Of a DNA stretch of 64,000 bases, positions 1-9,528 are shown in pieces. Location of the stretch: positions 186,001-250,000 of the forward strand of contig JACRPF010000014.1 in the NCBI GenBank assembly GCA_016214035.1, given 5' to 3'. The notes under the pieces were generated by a model. That model made no database searches and had not been told where the DNA came from. It saw nothing but the letters and a program-made list of their open reading frames with translations. Position 1 is the first letter of the stretch; every line of letters starts with the position of its first letter. The stretch comes from Spirochaetota bacterium (GTDB taxonomy: Bacteria > Spirochaetota > Brachyspiria > Brachyspirales > JACRPF01). Made by a program: the position numbers and the translations under genes.

Positions 1-987
1 GTCGAGAATATAACCAAGCGTAATGACATTCTCATCGCCGGGGCAATCGCCGGCGGCATTCTCGCGCTCGGCGTCATGGTTGACGGTATCCGCAATGAGA
101 CCGTAGTACTTACCATTGTCATCGAGGCGCTCATCGCACTCGGTGTGGGCGCGGTAATGGGAGTCCTTGCAACCGGACTGCTGTCGGCGCTGGAACATTT
201 TCTCGGCAGAGCAACCGTTTTCAGACTGCTGGAACTTTCAGACCTCAATGCACCGGTACTGCGCCGTCTGCAGATGCAGGCCCCGGGGACCTATCACCAT
301 TCATTCATTCTGAGCAGCATGGTTGAAGCCGCATGCGGTCGCATCGGAGCCAATGCGCTCCTCGGACGCGTGGGCGCATACTATCATGATATCGGGAAGA
401 TGGAACATCCGCTCTATTTCATCGAGAATCTCACCGGCAAGGAGAACCGCCACCGTAATATCAAGCCGTCGCTCTCGGCGTCGATAATCAAATCGCATGT
501 CAGGCTCGGCGTTGAGATGGCGGAACGTGAAAATCTGCCGAAAGAGATTATCGCATTCATCGAGGAGCATCACGGAACCACCTGTATCAAATATTTCTAT
601 AATCAGTCGCTGAAGCAGGGCGGCAATATCGACAAAGACGTGTTCGTCTATGCCGGACCGAAGCCGCAGACGCGCGAATCCGCGGTGATGATGCTCGCCG
701 ATTCCGTTGAAGCCGCCTCGCGTACCGTGACAAACCCGACGGGAACAAAGATAGAAGAACTGGTGCGGTCGATTATCAATGAGAAGATGCGGGAGCGGGA
801 ACTGGAAGAAAGCGGTTTGACGCTCAAAGACCTCGCGCTCATTGAAGATACGTTCGTAAACGAGATTATGACTTCATTTCACGGACGGATAACCTATCCG
901 GATGCAAGCGAGATTGCGCAGCGTGAAGGCGATGCGGCCGTTGCGACGGCGAATGCGGCAACCGCTCCCGTAAAACCGGCGGGCTGA
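1..987 (+). CDS. HDIG-domain membrane protein, PgpH (7TMR-HD) type, 5' partial
   Basis: The reading frame is open from base 1, so the gene begins upstream of the window. ATG 76 is internal. What remains is the C-terminal part: about two hydrophobic membrane segments, then a cytoplasmic HD phosphohydrolase domain with H-D-I-G-K (in YYHDIGKMEHP) and a downstream EEHHGT motif. This layout is typical of PgpH, which hydrolyses the second messenger c-di-AMP to pApA. An Ala-rich tail closes the protein. The stop codon abuts the convergent glycosidase gene with no spacer. The family assignment is strong from the HDIG motif and membrane layout. The c-di-AMP substrate is inferred from family knowledge, because the extracellular domain is outside the window. 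Confidence 0.85.
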   Translation, partial: VENITKRNDILIAGAIAGGILALGVMVDGIRNETVVLTIVIEALIALGVGAVMGVLATGLLSALEHFLGRATVFRLLELSDLNAPVLRRLQMQAPGTYHHSFILSSMVEAACGRIGANALLGRVGAYYHDIGKMEHPLYFIENLTGKENRHRNIKPSLSASIIKSHVRLGVEMAERENLPKEIIAFIEEHHGTTCIKYFYNQSLKQGGNIDKDVFVYAGPKPQTRESAVMMLADSVEAASRTVTNPTGTKIEELVRSIINEKMRERELEESGLTLKDLALIEDTFVNEIMTSFHGRITYPDASEIAQREGDAAVATANAATAPVKPAG

Positions 988-3900
988 TTAATTGCCCGAT
1001 TTCCTGAGGACAATAATATAATCATGATCTGATGCGGGCAGCGTGAGTGCGGTATTCCCCGCAACGGTTTCCTCGCGCATGTCGCCGTCAAGGTCATAGA
1101 CCCATCGGGTATACGATGCGTGCGGCAGGTTGAACGACAGAGAAAGTTCTGAAGCCGCGCGTGTACGGGCTATGCCGAATCCCTTTGTCGTATCATTACG
1201 CATGAGCTTCTCCGTGCCCGCGTAATTGCGCGCGTAGATGAGTATGCGTTCATAGTTATTTCCTGCGAGCAGCGCGGCCTGATATCCTTTTCCCACGGCC
1301 GCATACTGTTTCCCCGCCGGAAGATTTTTATCACGGAGCGGCGTGCATCCCGATTTACCGCCGAGGTCGAAGTCGAATTGAGCACCGGCATCGAGCGCGC
1401 GTCGGTTGTGCGCGAGCAATGCGTAATAATCAGCGCGGTTTGACTGGAAGTAATAGTAATCGCCGCCGATGCTGTGTGTCGCATCGACGCAGGCATCGCT
1501 TGCTGAACGCATGAACGTCGGGAGGTCGAGACGCGCCATGATGTTCGCGACAGGCCGATACACGGACGCCTCGGTGCCGCCGAACAGCCAGAAACAGTGC
1601 CCCGGATCGTTGACAAGCGCGAGCCAGACGATATCGCGAAGAAGATACTGCGGTGTCTCACCGGATTTAAAGAAGTTATCGAACCAGCCTGATTCACCGA
1701 GTATCGCCGGCTTATTGCACGCGCGTCCGTAACGGGTAAGCGTGTTGATCCAGTTGCCGAGTTCAAGGTCGTCGTCGGCAAGTCCCGCGGCCAGCGCGTC
1801 GGAGCGCGGCTTTTCTGAAAGCGTTGGGTATTGATGATAGGTATAAAAATCAACCGATGTTCCGCTGGTGAAAAAGTACGGATCCCCGGACAACAATCCG
1901 CCGCCGCCGGTGGACGCTGAAACCGGCGTCTTCGGATCGACGGCCTTGATTAAGGCGGTCATCTCGTTGATCCATGACGCCGGAGCGCCGACCATCTCGT
2001 TCTCAAGTTCGTAGGTAAGGATATTGGGTATATCCATGAGATGCGGTATCAACTCGGCAAGATATTCACGCTTGCAGCGCCGCGCATCCGCATCGACATA
2101 TCTGAATAACACGATATCTTTGTCCACAAAAAAACGTTTTCGATGCGCGGGATAATTGTCGAACGATACGTCCGGGAAGCGGGGAAGGACAATTTTATCG
2201 ATGATATCACGGTTTACATAGGGCGGCTTTTTATAATCCTCAAGTACCACGACGATGAAGTATATTCCGAAGCCGCGCGCGAGTTCCATATACTCCTTCA
2301 CCGCTGCAAGCTGCACTTCGTCAACTTTTCCGATAAGGTCCATGTTGCGGAGCATCAGCCTGAGCGTGTTAACCCCGCAGTTGGAAAGCTGGGAAAACCA
2401 TGCAGTCAGATTCTCGCGTGTGGCGCTGTCAAAGGGAACCGCCGCGGTAAACGGTATCGGATTGCAGGGAAACAGGTCGGTCTTGCCTTTGAAGTCCGGC
2501 GGCTTGAGCGGCCAATTCGCGTAATGCCCGCCGAGCGGCAGGAATACGCGTCCGTCGGCAAATCCGAAGTAGCCGTTCTTGAGTATGCTGATGCCGTTTT
2601 TCTGTTTCACTTTCGGCGACACATGAACGAATACCGGTTCGCTGGTGAGCGCGCCGTATGAAGCGGTCAGTTCTCCCGAATGGAGCGCCTGCACCGATGC
2701 CGATACGAGCCCTTTTTTGAATTCACTGCCGCCGGATATTTTACCGACGTTTTCGGTGTTATTCCACACCGTACCGCCGTCCTGCGACACGGTATTGCCG
2801 AACCGGTCGACGATACGCGCGTGAATCCTGAAGGCATCTTCATCACGTACACATACCACCCATTTTTTGCCGGACGGAAACCAGGTCCCGTGGCCGTTCA
2901 TCGATATCCGCACGCCGGATGCGGCGCCGGGGACAATGGTCATTTTTTTCTCTGCGGCAACAGCGGGGTTGAGCGAGAGTGCTGCGGTGACGAAAAAAAC
3001 ACCGGCTGCCGTATTGGTGATAAGAAGCGATGCGATGCCGTCTTTCTGCGCCAGCACGGAATATCTGGCGGCTTTTTTCCCATCAGCCTGACGAATGGTG
3101 ACGGCAATATCTGCATAGGAGACAGGTTTCCGCTGTGCATCGGTAATCGAAATGCCTATCGTTTGAGTCTCACCGGCGGTGCTCTGTTCGGGGACGGTTA
3201 TCGTAAGCTGCGATGCTTCTGCGGTGTTATATTTAGTCTCCGCGGCAACCGGTATGCCGTCGACAATCGGCACAAGACGAACCCAGTCTATGTCTATGTG
3301 TGCCGGTTTTGTAAGTTTATCGGTTGGATCGATGCGGAATGATCTCAGCATGCCTTTGAAGTTTGCGTCTTTGGCAAGATGTATCCGGATAGTCTGCCAC
3401 TGGCTGCCTTTTACCGGGAACTCATATTTCTGTATGCCTGTTGTGTCTGAGAGACAGAAGAGCTGCCATGATGCTGCGGTTATGCTCTGTCTGACACGCA
3501 TAAGCAGCGTCGTGTAGCGGGTGCTGTCTATGGATTCCTTCGGACCGGTGCCGAACATCTCTCCCCAGGTAATCCATGGGTCACCGACAGCGTCGAATGA
3601 CAATATGCCGTCGGTTACGCTTTTGTTCAGGATGCTTTCTGGCCCATTGCCCCATGCGGTAATGCCGGCAAACCCTCCGTCATCAAAATCCCATGAATGT
3701 CCATACACGGATTTCGCATAGTCAGGCGCCGATGCAATCGTATCCGGCGGTGTGCCGCCTTCCCATGAAGCACCGGTATAGGGATGTCTGGTGAGCGCAT
3801 AATACACATGATACGTCTTCGATGAACCTGAAGGGATTGATGATTGCCAGTAGATATAGCCGCTTTCCATGATTGCCCGAAGTGCGGTTTTCATGTGACC

Positions 3901-4119
3901 GTCGGTATCCGTTTCAAAGACAGATATGGATGCCGGTGCAACGGCACCCTGAATGACGGACGCCAGCGCCGGGAACGGAACCGCGACAAGAGCATCGGGT
4001 CGTTCAAGGTTCGTCTGCGGCACGGTGATGATCAATCGATGCTGACGTTCCTGATCGATCCATGTGCCGCCTGCGAGTACTGCGGACATGCAGAGCATTG
4101 CAGCGATGAAATGACGCAT
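988..4119 (-). CDS. secreted multidomain glycoside hydrolase, clan GH-A (GH5-like)
   Basis: The product is 1043 aa and is probably secreted or attached to the envelope. The ATG at 4119 is chosen because GGAGG lies six bases upstream; an upstream in-frame start has no such site. Residues 1-17 form a signal peptide. About 25-110 is a beta domain resembling DUF2341. About 140-290 is a jelly-roll, carbohydrate-binding-like region. About 300-400 and 400-505 are two Ig/invasin-like domains. About 510-870 is a TIM barrel. The Asn-Glu pair N707-E708 is the expected acid/base and E809 (in ILGESGW) the expected nucleophile of clan GH-A. A C-terminal beta domain follows. It is divergent from an AraC regulator that probably controls it. 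The substrate (a beta-glycan or mannan) cannot be read from the sequence. Confidence 0.8.
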   Translation of the reverse strand: MRHFIAAMLCMSAVLAGGTWIDQERQHRLIITVPQTNLERPDALVAVPFPALASVIQGAVAPASISVFETDTDGHMKTALRAIMESGYIYWQSSIPSGSSKTYHVYYALTRHPYTGASWEGGTPPDTIASAPDYAKSVYGHSWDFDDGGFAGITAWGNGPESILNKSVTDGILSFDAVGDPWITWGEMFGTGPKESIDSTRYTTLLMRVRQSITAASWQLFCLSDTTGIQKYEFPVKGSQWQTIRIHLAKDANFKGMLRSFRIDPTDKLTKPAHIDIDWVRLVPIVDGIPVAAETKYNTAEASQLTITVPEQSTAGETQTIGISITDAQRKPVSYADIAVTIRQADGKKAARYSVLAQKDGIASLLITNTAAGVFFVTAALSLNPAVAAEKKMTIVPGAASGVRISMNGHGTWFPSGKKWVVCVRDEDAFRIHARIVDRFGNTVSQDGGTVWNNTENVGKISGGSEFKKGLVSASVQALHSGELTASYGALTSEPVFVHVSPKVKQKNGISILKNGYFGFADGRVFLPLGGHYANWPLKPPDFKGKTDLFPCNPIPFTAAVPFDSATRENLTAWFSQLSNCGVNTLRLMLRNMDLIGKVDEVQLAAVKEYMELARGFGIYFIVVVLEDYKKPPYVNRDIIDKIVLPRFPDVSFDNYPAHRKRFFVDKDIVLFRYVDADARRCKREYLAELIPHLMDIPNILTYELENEMVGAPASWINEMTALIKAVDPKTPVSASTGGGGLLSGDPYFFTSGTSVDFYTYHQYPTLSEKPRSDALAAGLADDDLELGNWINTLTRYGRACNKPAILGESGWFDNFFKSGETPQYLLRDIVWLALVNDPGHCFWLFGGTEASVYRPVANIMARLDLPTFMRSASDACVDATHSIGGDYYYFQSNRADYYALLAHNRRALDAGAQFDFDLGGKSGCTPLRDKNLPAGKQYAAVGKGYQAALLAGNNYERILIYARNYAGTEKLMRNDTTKGFGIARTRAASELSLSFNLPHASYTRWVYDLDGDMREETVAGNTALTLPASDHDYIIVLRKSGN

Positions 4120-4143
4120 GGGATACCTCCGTGGTTCAAAAAT

Positions 4144-4149
4144 AGTATA
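4144..4149 (-). promoter_or_regulatory. probable -10 box of the glycoside hydrolase gene
   Basis: TATACT on the minus strand, 24 bases upstream of the ATG at 4119, with GGAGG between. The -35 is poor, as expected for an activator-dependent promoter facing a divergent AraC gene. Confidence 0.4.
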
Positions 4150-4223
4150 GCTCAATCACCGCAAAAATGGAATGGATTTTTTGGTGCGGATATGGCATAA
4201 TTGGTACAGGCGGTGCTTAAGCG

Positions 4224-5063
4224 ATGAAAAATACCACAGGCGTCTCGAACGTCATTGCCGGGATTACACAAAAGCGGTTGAGCTATGTAGTCGCGGGGAA
4301 GCGAATGTATACGATCGCGGCGGGCATATACACTCCGTCTGCCGAAGCGCTGGTTGACACGCAATGCCTTGATGATTTTCGTCTGCTATATCTTCTCAGC
4401 GGCCATGGCATTCTTACCGATGCATACGGAGTGTCGCGCAATCTGATACCGGGAAGCATTGTATATCGCAAGCCGGGCATGAGACACACGATAGAACGGA
4501 GCGGTGACGGGACATGGAATGATTTTTTTATCACACTGCCGCTGCCGATATATTCACCGCTCGCTTCGGCTGGCTTTATTCCCGACCTCAGCCACGATAT
4601 GCCGCCCACACCGGAAATCAACGCTGCTATCGGCGCCGTGATGAATGCATTGCATAGTACAGTGCCGTCGGACATGGTGCTCTCACGAATTCTATCGCTG
4701 TTCGCACTGTTCGAAGACGTTCATCACCGGACTGCATCGGTGCTGCTGCGGAAGATCGATGACGCATGCGAGGCGCTCATGGGTGATTTCACCAAAGACA
4801 TAAACATACCTGCGCTTTCAAAGCGTCTTGAACTCGGGTATGAACAGTTTCGCAAGGAGTTCAAACGGGTGACCGGTTATGCGCCGAAAGAATTCCGCAT
4901 CAGGAAAAAGATAGAACATGCGCAGCGCGTGCTCAGCACCGAACCGGTATCGGTGGGCGTTCTGAGCTCACGGCTCGGATACCCCACGCAGTTTGCGTTC
5001 GCAAAACAGTTTAAAAAATATACCGGACTGTCGCCGATGCAGTTCAAACGGTCGGTGTGGTAA
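4224..5063 (+). CDS. AraC-family transcriptional regulator
   Basis: The product is 279 aa. The N-terminal half (about 1-150) is a cupin-like sensing domain typical of AraC regulators of sugar or glycan use. The C-terminal 100 residues hold two helix-turn-helix motifs, including [20 protein letters not shown] and the family signature around [20 protein letters not shown]. The gene is transcribed away from the glycoside hydrolase gene through a gap of about 100 bases, which suggests it controls that gene. The pseudouridine synthase starts one base after its stop, so the two may be co-transcribed. The ligand is unknown. Confidence 0.88.
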   Translation: MKNTTGVSNVIAGITQKRLSYVVAGKRMYTIAAGIYTPSAEALVDTQCLDDFRLLYLLSGHGILTDAYGVSRNLIPGSIVYRKPGMRHTIERSGDGTWNDFFITLPLPIYSPLASAGFIPDLSHDMPPTPEINAAIGAVMNALHSTVPSDMVLSRILSLFALFEDVHHRTASVLLRKIDDACEALMGDFTKDINIPALSKRLELGYEQFRKEFKRVTGYAPKEFRIRKKIEHAQRVLSTEPVSVGVLSSRLGYPTQFAFAKQFKKYTGLSPMQFKRSVW

Positions 5064-5064
5064 T

Positions 5065-5784
5065 ATGAACACGCAGCACAGTCTTCCCCGCGCACTATCG
5101 AAAATGGGTTTCTGTTCCCGGTCACAGGCCGAGGTTCTGATTGCCGAAGGGAAGGTCCGCGTAAACGGACGTGTCATCAGAAGCCCGCTCCTCCGGGTGA
5201 CGCCGGGACGCGACACGATAACCGTTGACGGCAGCCGCGTACAGGCCGCAAAGTCGGTCTATATAATGCTGAACAAACCGCGCGGCCTTGTCACCACACG
5301 GCAGGATGAAAAAGGGCGGCCGACGGTCTATGATTGTCTCAAGGGCATCGAGGCCCGGCATCTGTTCCCGGTAGGGCGGCTGGACCAGGCGAGTGAAGGG
5401 CTGCTGCTCTTCACCAACGACACCGCATGGGGTGACGGCATCACCGATCCTGAAAGCGGCGTGACGAAAATTTACCGCGTTCAGGTTGAGGGAAAACCCG
5501 ATGAGGCGATGCTTCAGAAGATGCGTGCCGGTATTGAACACCAGGGTGAAATGCTGTCGGTGCGGTCGGTCGCTGTCGTTCAGGAAGGCGAGAAGAACTG
5601 CTGGCTTGAGATAAAGCTGGATGAAGGCAAAAATCGTCATATACGCCGCATCATGGAAGCATTCGGCATACCTGTGCTCCGGCTTATGCGAATCGCGATA
5701 GGCCCGCTTAAGCTGGGTGATCTTGCCAAAGGTTCATGGCGTGAACTTGTTCCGGATGAAATATCGGCTCTCCGGAGAAAATAG
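5065..5784 (+). CDS. rRNA pseudouridine synthase, RsuA/RluB/E/F type
   Basis: A 239-aa enzyme that converts a specific uridine in ribosomal RNA to pseudouridine. An S4 RNA-binding domain lies at about 5-60 ([20 protein letters not shown]). The catalytic domain has [17 protein letters not shown], where the Asp of RLD is the catalytic residue, and the family's C-terminal [22 protein letters not shown] 5065, one base after the AraC stop, places the S4 domain at the N-terminus. An in-frame upstream start at 4993 would only add residues overlapping the AraC gene. Which uridine is modified cannot be decided. Confidence 0.9.
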   Translation: MNTQHSLPRALSKMGFCSRSQAEVLIAEGKVRVNGRVIRSPLLRVTPGRDTITVDGSRVQAAKSVYIMLNKPRGLVTTRQDEKGRPTVYDCLKGIEARHLFPVGRLDQASEGLLLFTNDTAWGDGITDPESGVTKIYRVQVEGKPDEAMLQKMRAGIEHQGEMLSVRSVAVVQEGEKNCWLEIKLDEGKNRHIRRIMEAFGIPVLRLMRIAIGPLKLGDLAKGSWRELVPDEISALRRK

Positions 5785-5795
5785 CTCTGGAACGT

Positions 5796-5824
5796 TTGAC
5801 GAAAGCAGCGGATATGTATATACT
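5796..5824 (+). promoter_or_regulatory. sigma-70 promoter of the MlaC-like gene
   Basis: TTGACG (5796-5801), a 17-base spacer, then TATACT (5819-5824). The ATG follows at 5849 after a GGAG ribosome site. Confidence 0.75.
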
Positions 5825-5848
5825 TCTCCGCAATATGAGGAGTCCCGC

Positions 5849-6535
5849 ATGAGAATTGTGCTTATCATTGCTCTGTGTGCGGGAGTACTGCTTCCTGCTG
5901 TTGACGTGCGGACGAAAAGCAGCCCGTACGTCATCAGTTCTATAGCGAGCAGCAACGTGGTCATCTCGCTGAGCGAATACCTGAAAGCATATAAGACGAA
6001 CGCGTCGACGCCGAAGGACAAAGAGTTCAATCAGGTACAGCGGTTCAGGATCGCGACGATAATTGATTTCGATGCGTGCAGCCGGTCCATGCTCGGGAAA
6101 TTCTGGGATAAATTCACTACCAATGAGCAAAGCTCGTTCACCTCGAAACTGCGCGCCTGCATTGAATCATTCGGCTATGGCCGCGCAAGTGAATTTTTGA
6201 ACGGCATTAAGGACCTTGCCGTAAAAGAGACGGCCGATATCGACGGCAGTGATTATGTCGTTCAACTCGGCACTGCCGCCATCGGCGACAAGGCTTTGAG
6301 CATCACCCTGGTCTATAAGGTCGATCTGGTGAACGGACGGCGTGTCATCACGGATGTCTGGTATGACACTGTTGTTCCAACGGAGCCGTGCAGGATTTTT
6401 GTACAAAGCATTATTTCGTCCCCGAAGTGGCTTGTGCCGCGCTATCGGGACAGAATAGAGAAGATACTCCGCGATAAGAACCGAGAGGATCTTTTTGAAC
6501 GCATGGAACGGATCACCGCACAATACACGAAATAG
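5849..6535 (+). CDS. MlaC/Ttg2D-like periplasmic phospholipid-binding protein
   Basis: A 228-aa exported protein. ATG 5849 is selected because it follows GGAG and opens a signal peptide (MRIVLIIALCAGVLLPA). The mature part resembles the Tol_Tol_Ttg2 family: an N-terminal helix with FRIATIIDFDACSRSMLGKF, a region typical of MlaC, and a later beta-rich half (VYKVDLVNGRRVITDVWYD). MlaC shuttles phospholipids between the two membranes. No other mla gene is adjacent; the ABC-F gene downstream encodes a soluble ATPase, not MlaF. Family membership is likely, and the transport role is inferred. Confidence 0.7.
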   Translation: MRIVLIIALCAGVLLPAVDVRTKSSPYVISSIASSNVVISLSEYLKAYKTNASTPKDKEFNQVQRFRIATIIDFDACSRSMLGKFWDKFTTNEQSSFTSKLRACIESFGYGRASEFLNGIKDLAVKETADIDGSDYVVQLGTAAIGDKALSITLVYKVDLVNGRRVITDVWYDTVVPTEPCRIFVQSIISSPKWLVPRYRDRIEKILRDKNREDLFERMERITAQYTK

Positions 6536-6542
6536 GATCGCT

Positions 6543-8348
6543 TTGAAACGTTTTCTCACTATAGAATCAGTCACCCGGCGCTACGGTGCTTTCGCCGTTC
6601 TTGATAATGCCTCAGCGGTCATCTCGACGGACGACCATGTGGGCATCATCGGACGTAACGGCGCGGGAAAGACAACGCTGTTTCGCATCATCACCGGCGA
6701 AGAAGAGGCTGATGACGGCAAAATAGGGCGGAGCTCCGATCTTAAGCTCGGGTATCTCACGCAGCACGACCCGTACACCATGGACGAGACGGTTATCGGC
6801 TTTCTCACGCGCGAGACAAAACTGCCGCCATGGGAGTGCGCACAGACTGCGGGAAAATTCCATCTGCATAACGATATGCTCGAAACACGCATCGGCGGAC
6901 TATCCGGCGGCTACCGCATGAGGATAAAGCTTGCGGCAATGCTGCTGCAAAAGCCGCATATGCTGCTGCTCGATGAACCGACGAACTACCTGGATCTTTC
7001 AACGCTCATCATCCTTGAACGCGTGCTTGCATCATTCAACGGCGGCACGCTGATAATCTCACACGACCGTGAGTTCCTCAAGCGTACGACAACAAAGACA
7101 TTGGAAGTGGAGAACGGCGGATTGACGCTCTATCCCGGCGGTGTTGAGGAATACATCGAGTTCAAGGACGAGATGCGCGAGCAGGCGGTCGCCTACAACA
7201 AGGGCGTTGAAGAAAAACGAAAACAGCTTCAGGATTTCATCGACCGGTTTCACGCGAAGGCATCGAAGGCGGCTCAGGCACGTTCGAAGATGAAACAGAT
7301 CGAACGGCTGTCGACAATACAGATTGCTCATCAGCTGAAAAGCGTTCGCATCCCGATCCCGCCCGTCGAGGCGAAACGCGGCATAGCATTTGAGACCGAA
7401 TCGCTGTCAATAGGTTATCCGGAGCGGACGGTGGCGTCGAACATACGCTTCACCATCGAGCGCGGCCGCCACGTTGCGCTGCTCGGCAATAATGGCGAGG
7501 GAAAAACAACGATGCTCCGCACCATTGCGGGCGATCTCGCGGCGAAAGACGGTGCCGTTCGTCGCGGGGACAATATTTCTCTCGGCTATTTCGCGCAGCA
7601 TGTGTATGCATCGATTGCCCCGGGCGACACGGTGCTGTCGTATCTCGAACGGATGGCGTCACAGGCCCCGGGAAAGATAACCACAACGCAGACCATACTC
7701 GATCTTGCCGGCGGTTTTCTGTTCAAAGGCGACGCGGTGAAAAAGAGCGTAAGCGTTCTCTCCGGCGGCGAGCGCTCACGGTTATGTCTTGCGGGGCTTC
7801 TTCTCATGAAACATGACGCACTCCTCTTGGACGAACCGACGAATCACCTTGACATCGAGACCGTTGAGGCGCTGGGTGATGCGCTGCGTTCCTACGCGGG
7901 TACAATCATCTTTGTAAGCCATGACCGTACGTTCGTAAATCTTGCGGCGACAGATATCATCGAAATCGGCGGCGGACGCGTACTGATGTATCCGGGCACC
8001 TACGAGGAGTATGTGTGGCATCTGGAACAGCAGGAGGATGAGGAGGAAGCCGCAGTCACCCGTGAGTCCGCGCAGCGTTCACGGCCGAAGGAAAATAGCG
8101 TTGATGAAAAACGCGCCGCCCGGGCCGAGATACGCAAACTCCGCGAACAGATTCAGAATGCAGAACGGGATATGGAACGGTATGATGCTGAGCGGAAGGA
8201 ACTGCTCAAGTATTTCGAATCAAATCCGGCAGATTATTCACCTGAAAAGCATGCGCGGCTTTCCGAACTGGAAAAGCTCATAAAAGAAAGCGAAGCGGTC
8301 TGGTTGACGGCGCAGGAATCGCTGGTCGTTTGCGAGCAGAAACGATAA
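6543..8348 (+). CDS. ABC-F family ATPase (Uup/EttA-like)
   Basis: A 601-aa soluble protein with two ABC domains and no membrane segment. Domain one has Walker A GRNGAGKTT, signature LSGGYRMRIKLA and Walker B LLLDEPTNYLD. Domain two has GNNGEGKTT, LSGGERSRLCLAG and LLLDEPTNHLD. Between them is the charged ABC-F linker (KGVEEKRKQLQDFIDRF) that reaches the ribosomal P-site tRNA in this family. A charged C-terminal coiled coil resembles Uup. Start: TTG at 6543, seven bases after the mlaC-like stop and preceded by AGGA. The alternative ATG 6495 would overlap the previous gene by 41 bases. The role in ribosome function is inferred from the family. Confidence 0.88.
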   Translation: MKRFLTIESVTRRYGAFAVLDNASAVISTDDHVGIIGRNGAGKTTLFRIITGEEEADDGKIGRSSDLKLGYLTQHDPYTMDETVIGFLTRETKLPPWECAQTAGKFHLHNDMLETRIGGLSGGYRMRIKLAAMLLQKPHMLLLDEPTNYLDLSTLIILERVLASFNGGTLIISHDREFLKRTTTKTLEVENGGLTLYPGGVEEYIEFKDEMREQAVAYNKGVEEKRKQLQDFIDRFHAKASKAAQARSKMKQIERLSTIQIAHQLKSVRIPIPPVEAKRGIAFETESLSIGYPERTVASNIRFTIERGRHVALLGNNGEGKTTMLRTIAGDLAAKDGAVRRGDNISLGYFAQHVYASIAPGDTVLSYLERMASQAPGKITTTQTILDLAGGFLFKGDAVKKSVSVLSGGERSRLCLAGLLLMKHDALLLDEPTNHLDIETVEALGDALRSYAGTIIFVSHDRTFVNLAATDIIEIGGGRVLMYPGTYEEYVWHLEQQEDEEEAAVTRESAQRSRPKENSVDEKRAARAEIRKLREQIQNAERDMERYDAERKELLKYFESNPADYSPEKHARLSELEKLIKESEAVWLTAQESLVVCEQKR

Positions 8349-8350
8349 AA

Positions 8351-8379
8351 TTGACAAACACCGTCTGCCGGTGTATAGT
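8351..8379 (+). promoter_or_regulatory. near-consensus promoter giving a leaderless transcript
   Basis: TTGACA (8351-8356), 17 bases, TATAGT (8374-8379). The ATG at 8386 is only six bases past the -10, where transcription itself should begin. No ribosome site can fit between. Confidence 0.75.
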
Positions 8380-8385
8380 ACCCGC

Positions 8386-9528
8386 ATGGTGAGGAATTTT
8401 CATCTTCTGAAACTTGCGGCAAAAAATGTTCTCCATCATTATCCGCAATCGATATACTTCGGCGGTGTCGTCGCCGTTTTTACACTGGCACTGTGTGCCG
8501 TTGTCATCAATCAGGCCCTTGACAGGAATGATGTGACCGAAGCATTATCGCTATTCTCCGGCGATATGTCGATACAGCGCAAGGACGGCGCGATGATAGC
8601 CGGCTGGGAAAAACTCATCGCATCACAGGAACAATACGGCGATGTGCTCCTGTCGCCGCGATTATCATTCACGGCGACGGCATCGTATGTGATGTCGGAA
8701 CGCGCGGTCCGTTGTATCGGTATCGATCCGGAACGGGACCGTTTTGTATGCCGGACGTTATTATCTCTGATACCTTCTTCTGAGCGGACGAGGAGTGATT
8801 TTTTCACTGACTTTACGAATACACGCAGCTGTTTCATCGGCGTGAAGGTCGCAAAATCGCTCGGCGTGCGCATCGGCGATACCGTAACGCTGCGGGCAAA
8901 CACTGGCGGTACCGTTCAGGCCAATGCGTTCACTGTCGCCGGTGTTTTATTCAGTGAAAACAAGATTTTCGATGATAGTGCGATTATCATTACACTTGAA
9001 GATGCCGTTGCGCTCTCCGATGCCATTGATTCGGATGAACATACATTGATAAGCCGCATCGGCGTACGGCCGAAGAAAGGTCACGGCTTTTTTATCATGC
9101 AGAACCTCAACCGTCGGCTGCCGGAAGTCGTGCACGCTGTTGACTCGCATTCGATTGCGGGAAAAGACGCAGGGTTTGTTTTCAGGACAAGAGTGCGGTC
9201 CTTCGCCGCCGTCATGTTATGCATCGCCGCAACCGCCGCTGCAGTGCTTGTACTCGCATGGCAACATCATTCCAATGCGCATGTCAGGCAGGCATATACG
9301 CAGGCGAATATAAATGTCCGTGCTGTCATACTTCTTGAACGCATCATGACAGCCGCAGCAGCCGTCACGGCCGCGCTCATCATCTCGCTTCCCGTAATTA
9401 TCGTATATTCGGCAGTAAGCCTATCCGGCATTTTTCTGCTTTTCGTGTTCGGTATCGGTTCGGCTTCGTTGGCGGATCTGTTGTCCCGCACGTTTACGCA
9501 TCGATCACATCACGGAGTTACCGCATGA
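8386..9528 (+). CDS. FtsX/MacB-like membrane protein without an ATPase partner
   Basis: A 380-aa protein with one N-terminal membrane helix (about 22-42), a large extracytoplasmic domain (about 45-265) resembling the MacB periplasmic core, and about three C-terminal helices (from LCIAATAAAVLVLAWQHH onward). That is the plan of ABC permeases of the FtsX/LolE group. No ABC ATPase is next to it: the upstream ATPase is ABC-F, a non-transport class. ATG 8386 is preferred to GTG 8371 because the latter lies within the promoter spacer and -10 region. It overlaps the next gene by four bases (ATGA), so the two are translationally coupled. Confidence 0.65.
   Translation: MVRNFHLLKLAAKNVLHHYPQSIYFGGVVAVFTLALCAVVINQALDRNDVTEALSLFSGDMSIQRKDGAMIAGWEKLIASQEQYGDVLLSPRLSFTATASYVMSERAVRCIGIDPERDRFVCRTLLSLIPSSERTRSDFFTDFTNTRSCFIGVKVAKSLGVRIGDTVTLRANTGGTVQANAFTVAGVLFSENKIFDDSAIIITLEDAVALSDAIDSDEHTLISRIGVRPKKGHGFFIMQNLNRRLPEVVHAVDSHSIAGKDAGFVFRTRVRSFAAVMLCIAATAAAVLVLAWQHHSNAHVRQAYTQANINVRAVILLERIMTAAAAVTAALIISLPVIIVYSAVSLSGIFLLFVFGIGSASLADLLSRTFTHRSHHGVTA

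Noticed and set aside
2143-2661. Open frame of 172 codons on the + strand inside the glycosidase gene
   Set aside because: It is antisense to a gene with clear domains and active-site residues, and its translation shows no recognisable pattern. Similar shadows at 17115-17942, 18438-19223 and 59137-59802 were rejected for the same reason.
6543-8348. ATPase as the missing MlaF partner for the MlaC-like protein or as partner for the FtsX-like protein
   Set aside because: Two fused ABC domains with an ABC-F linker and no transporter coupling features. This class acts on ribosomes.
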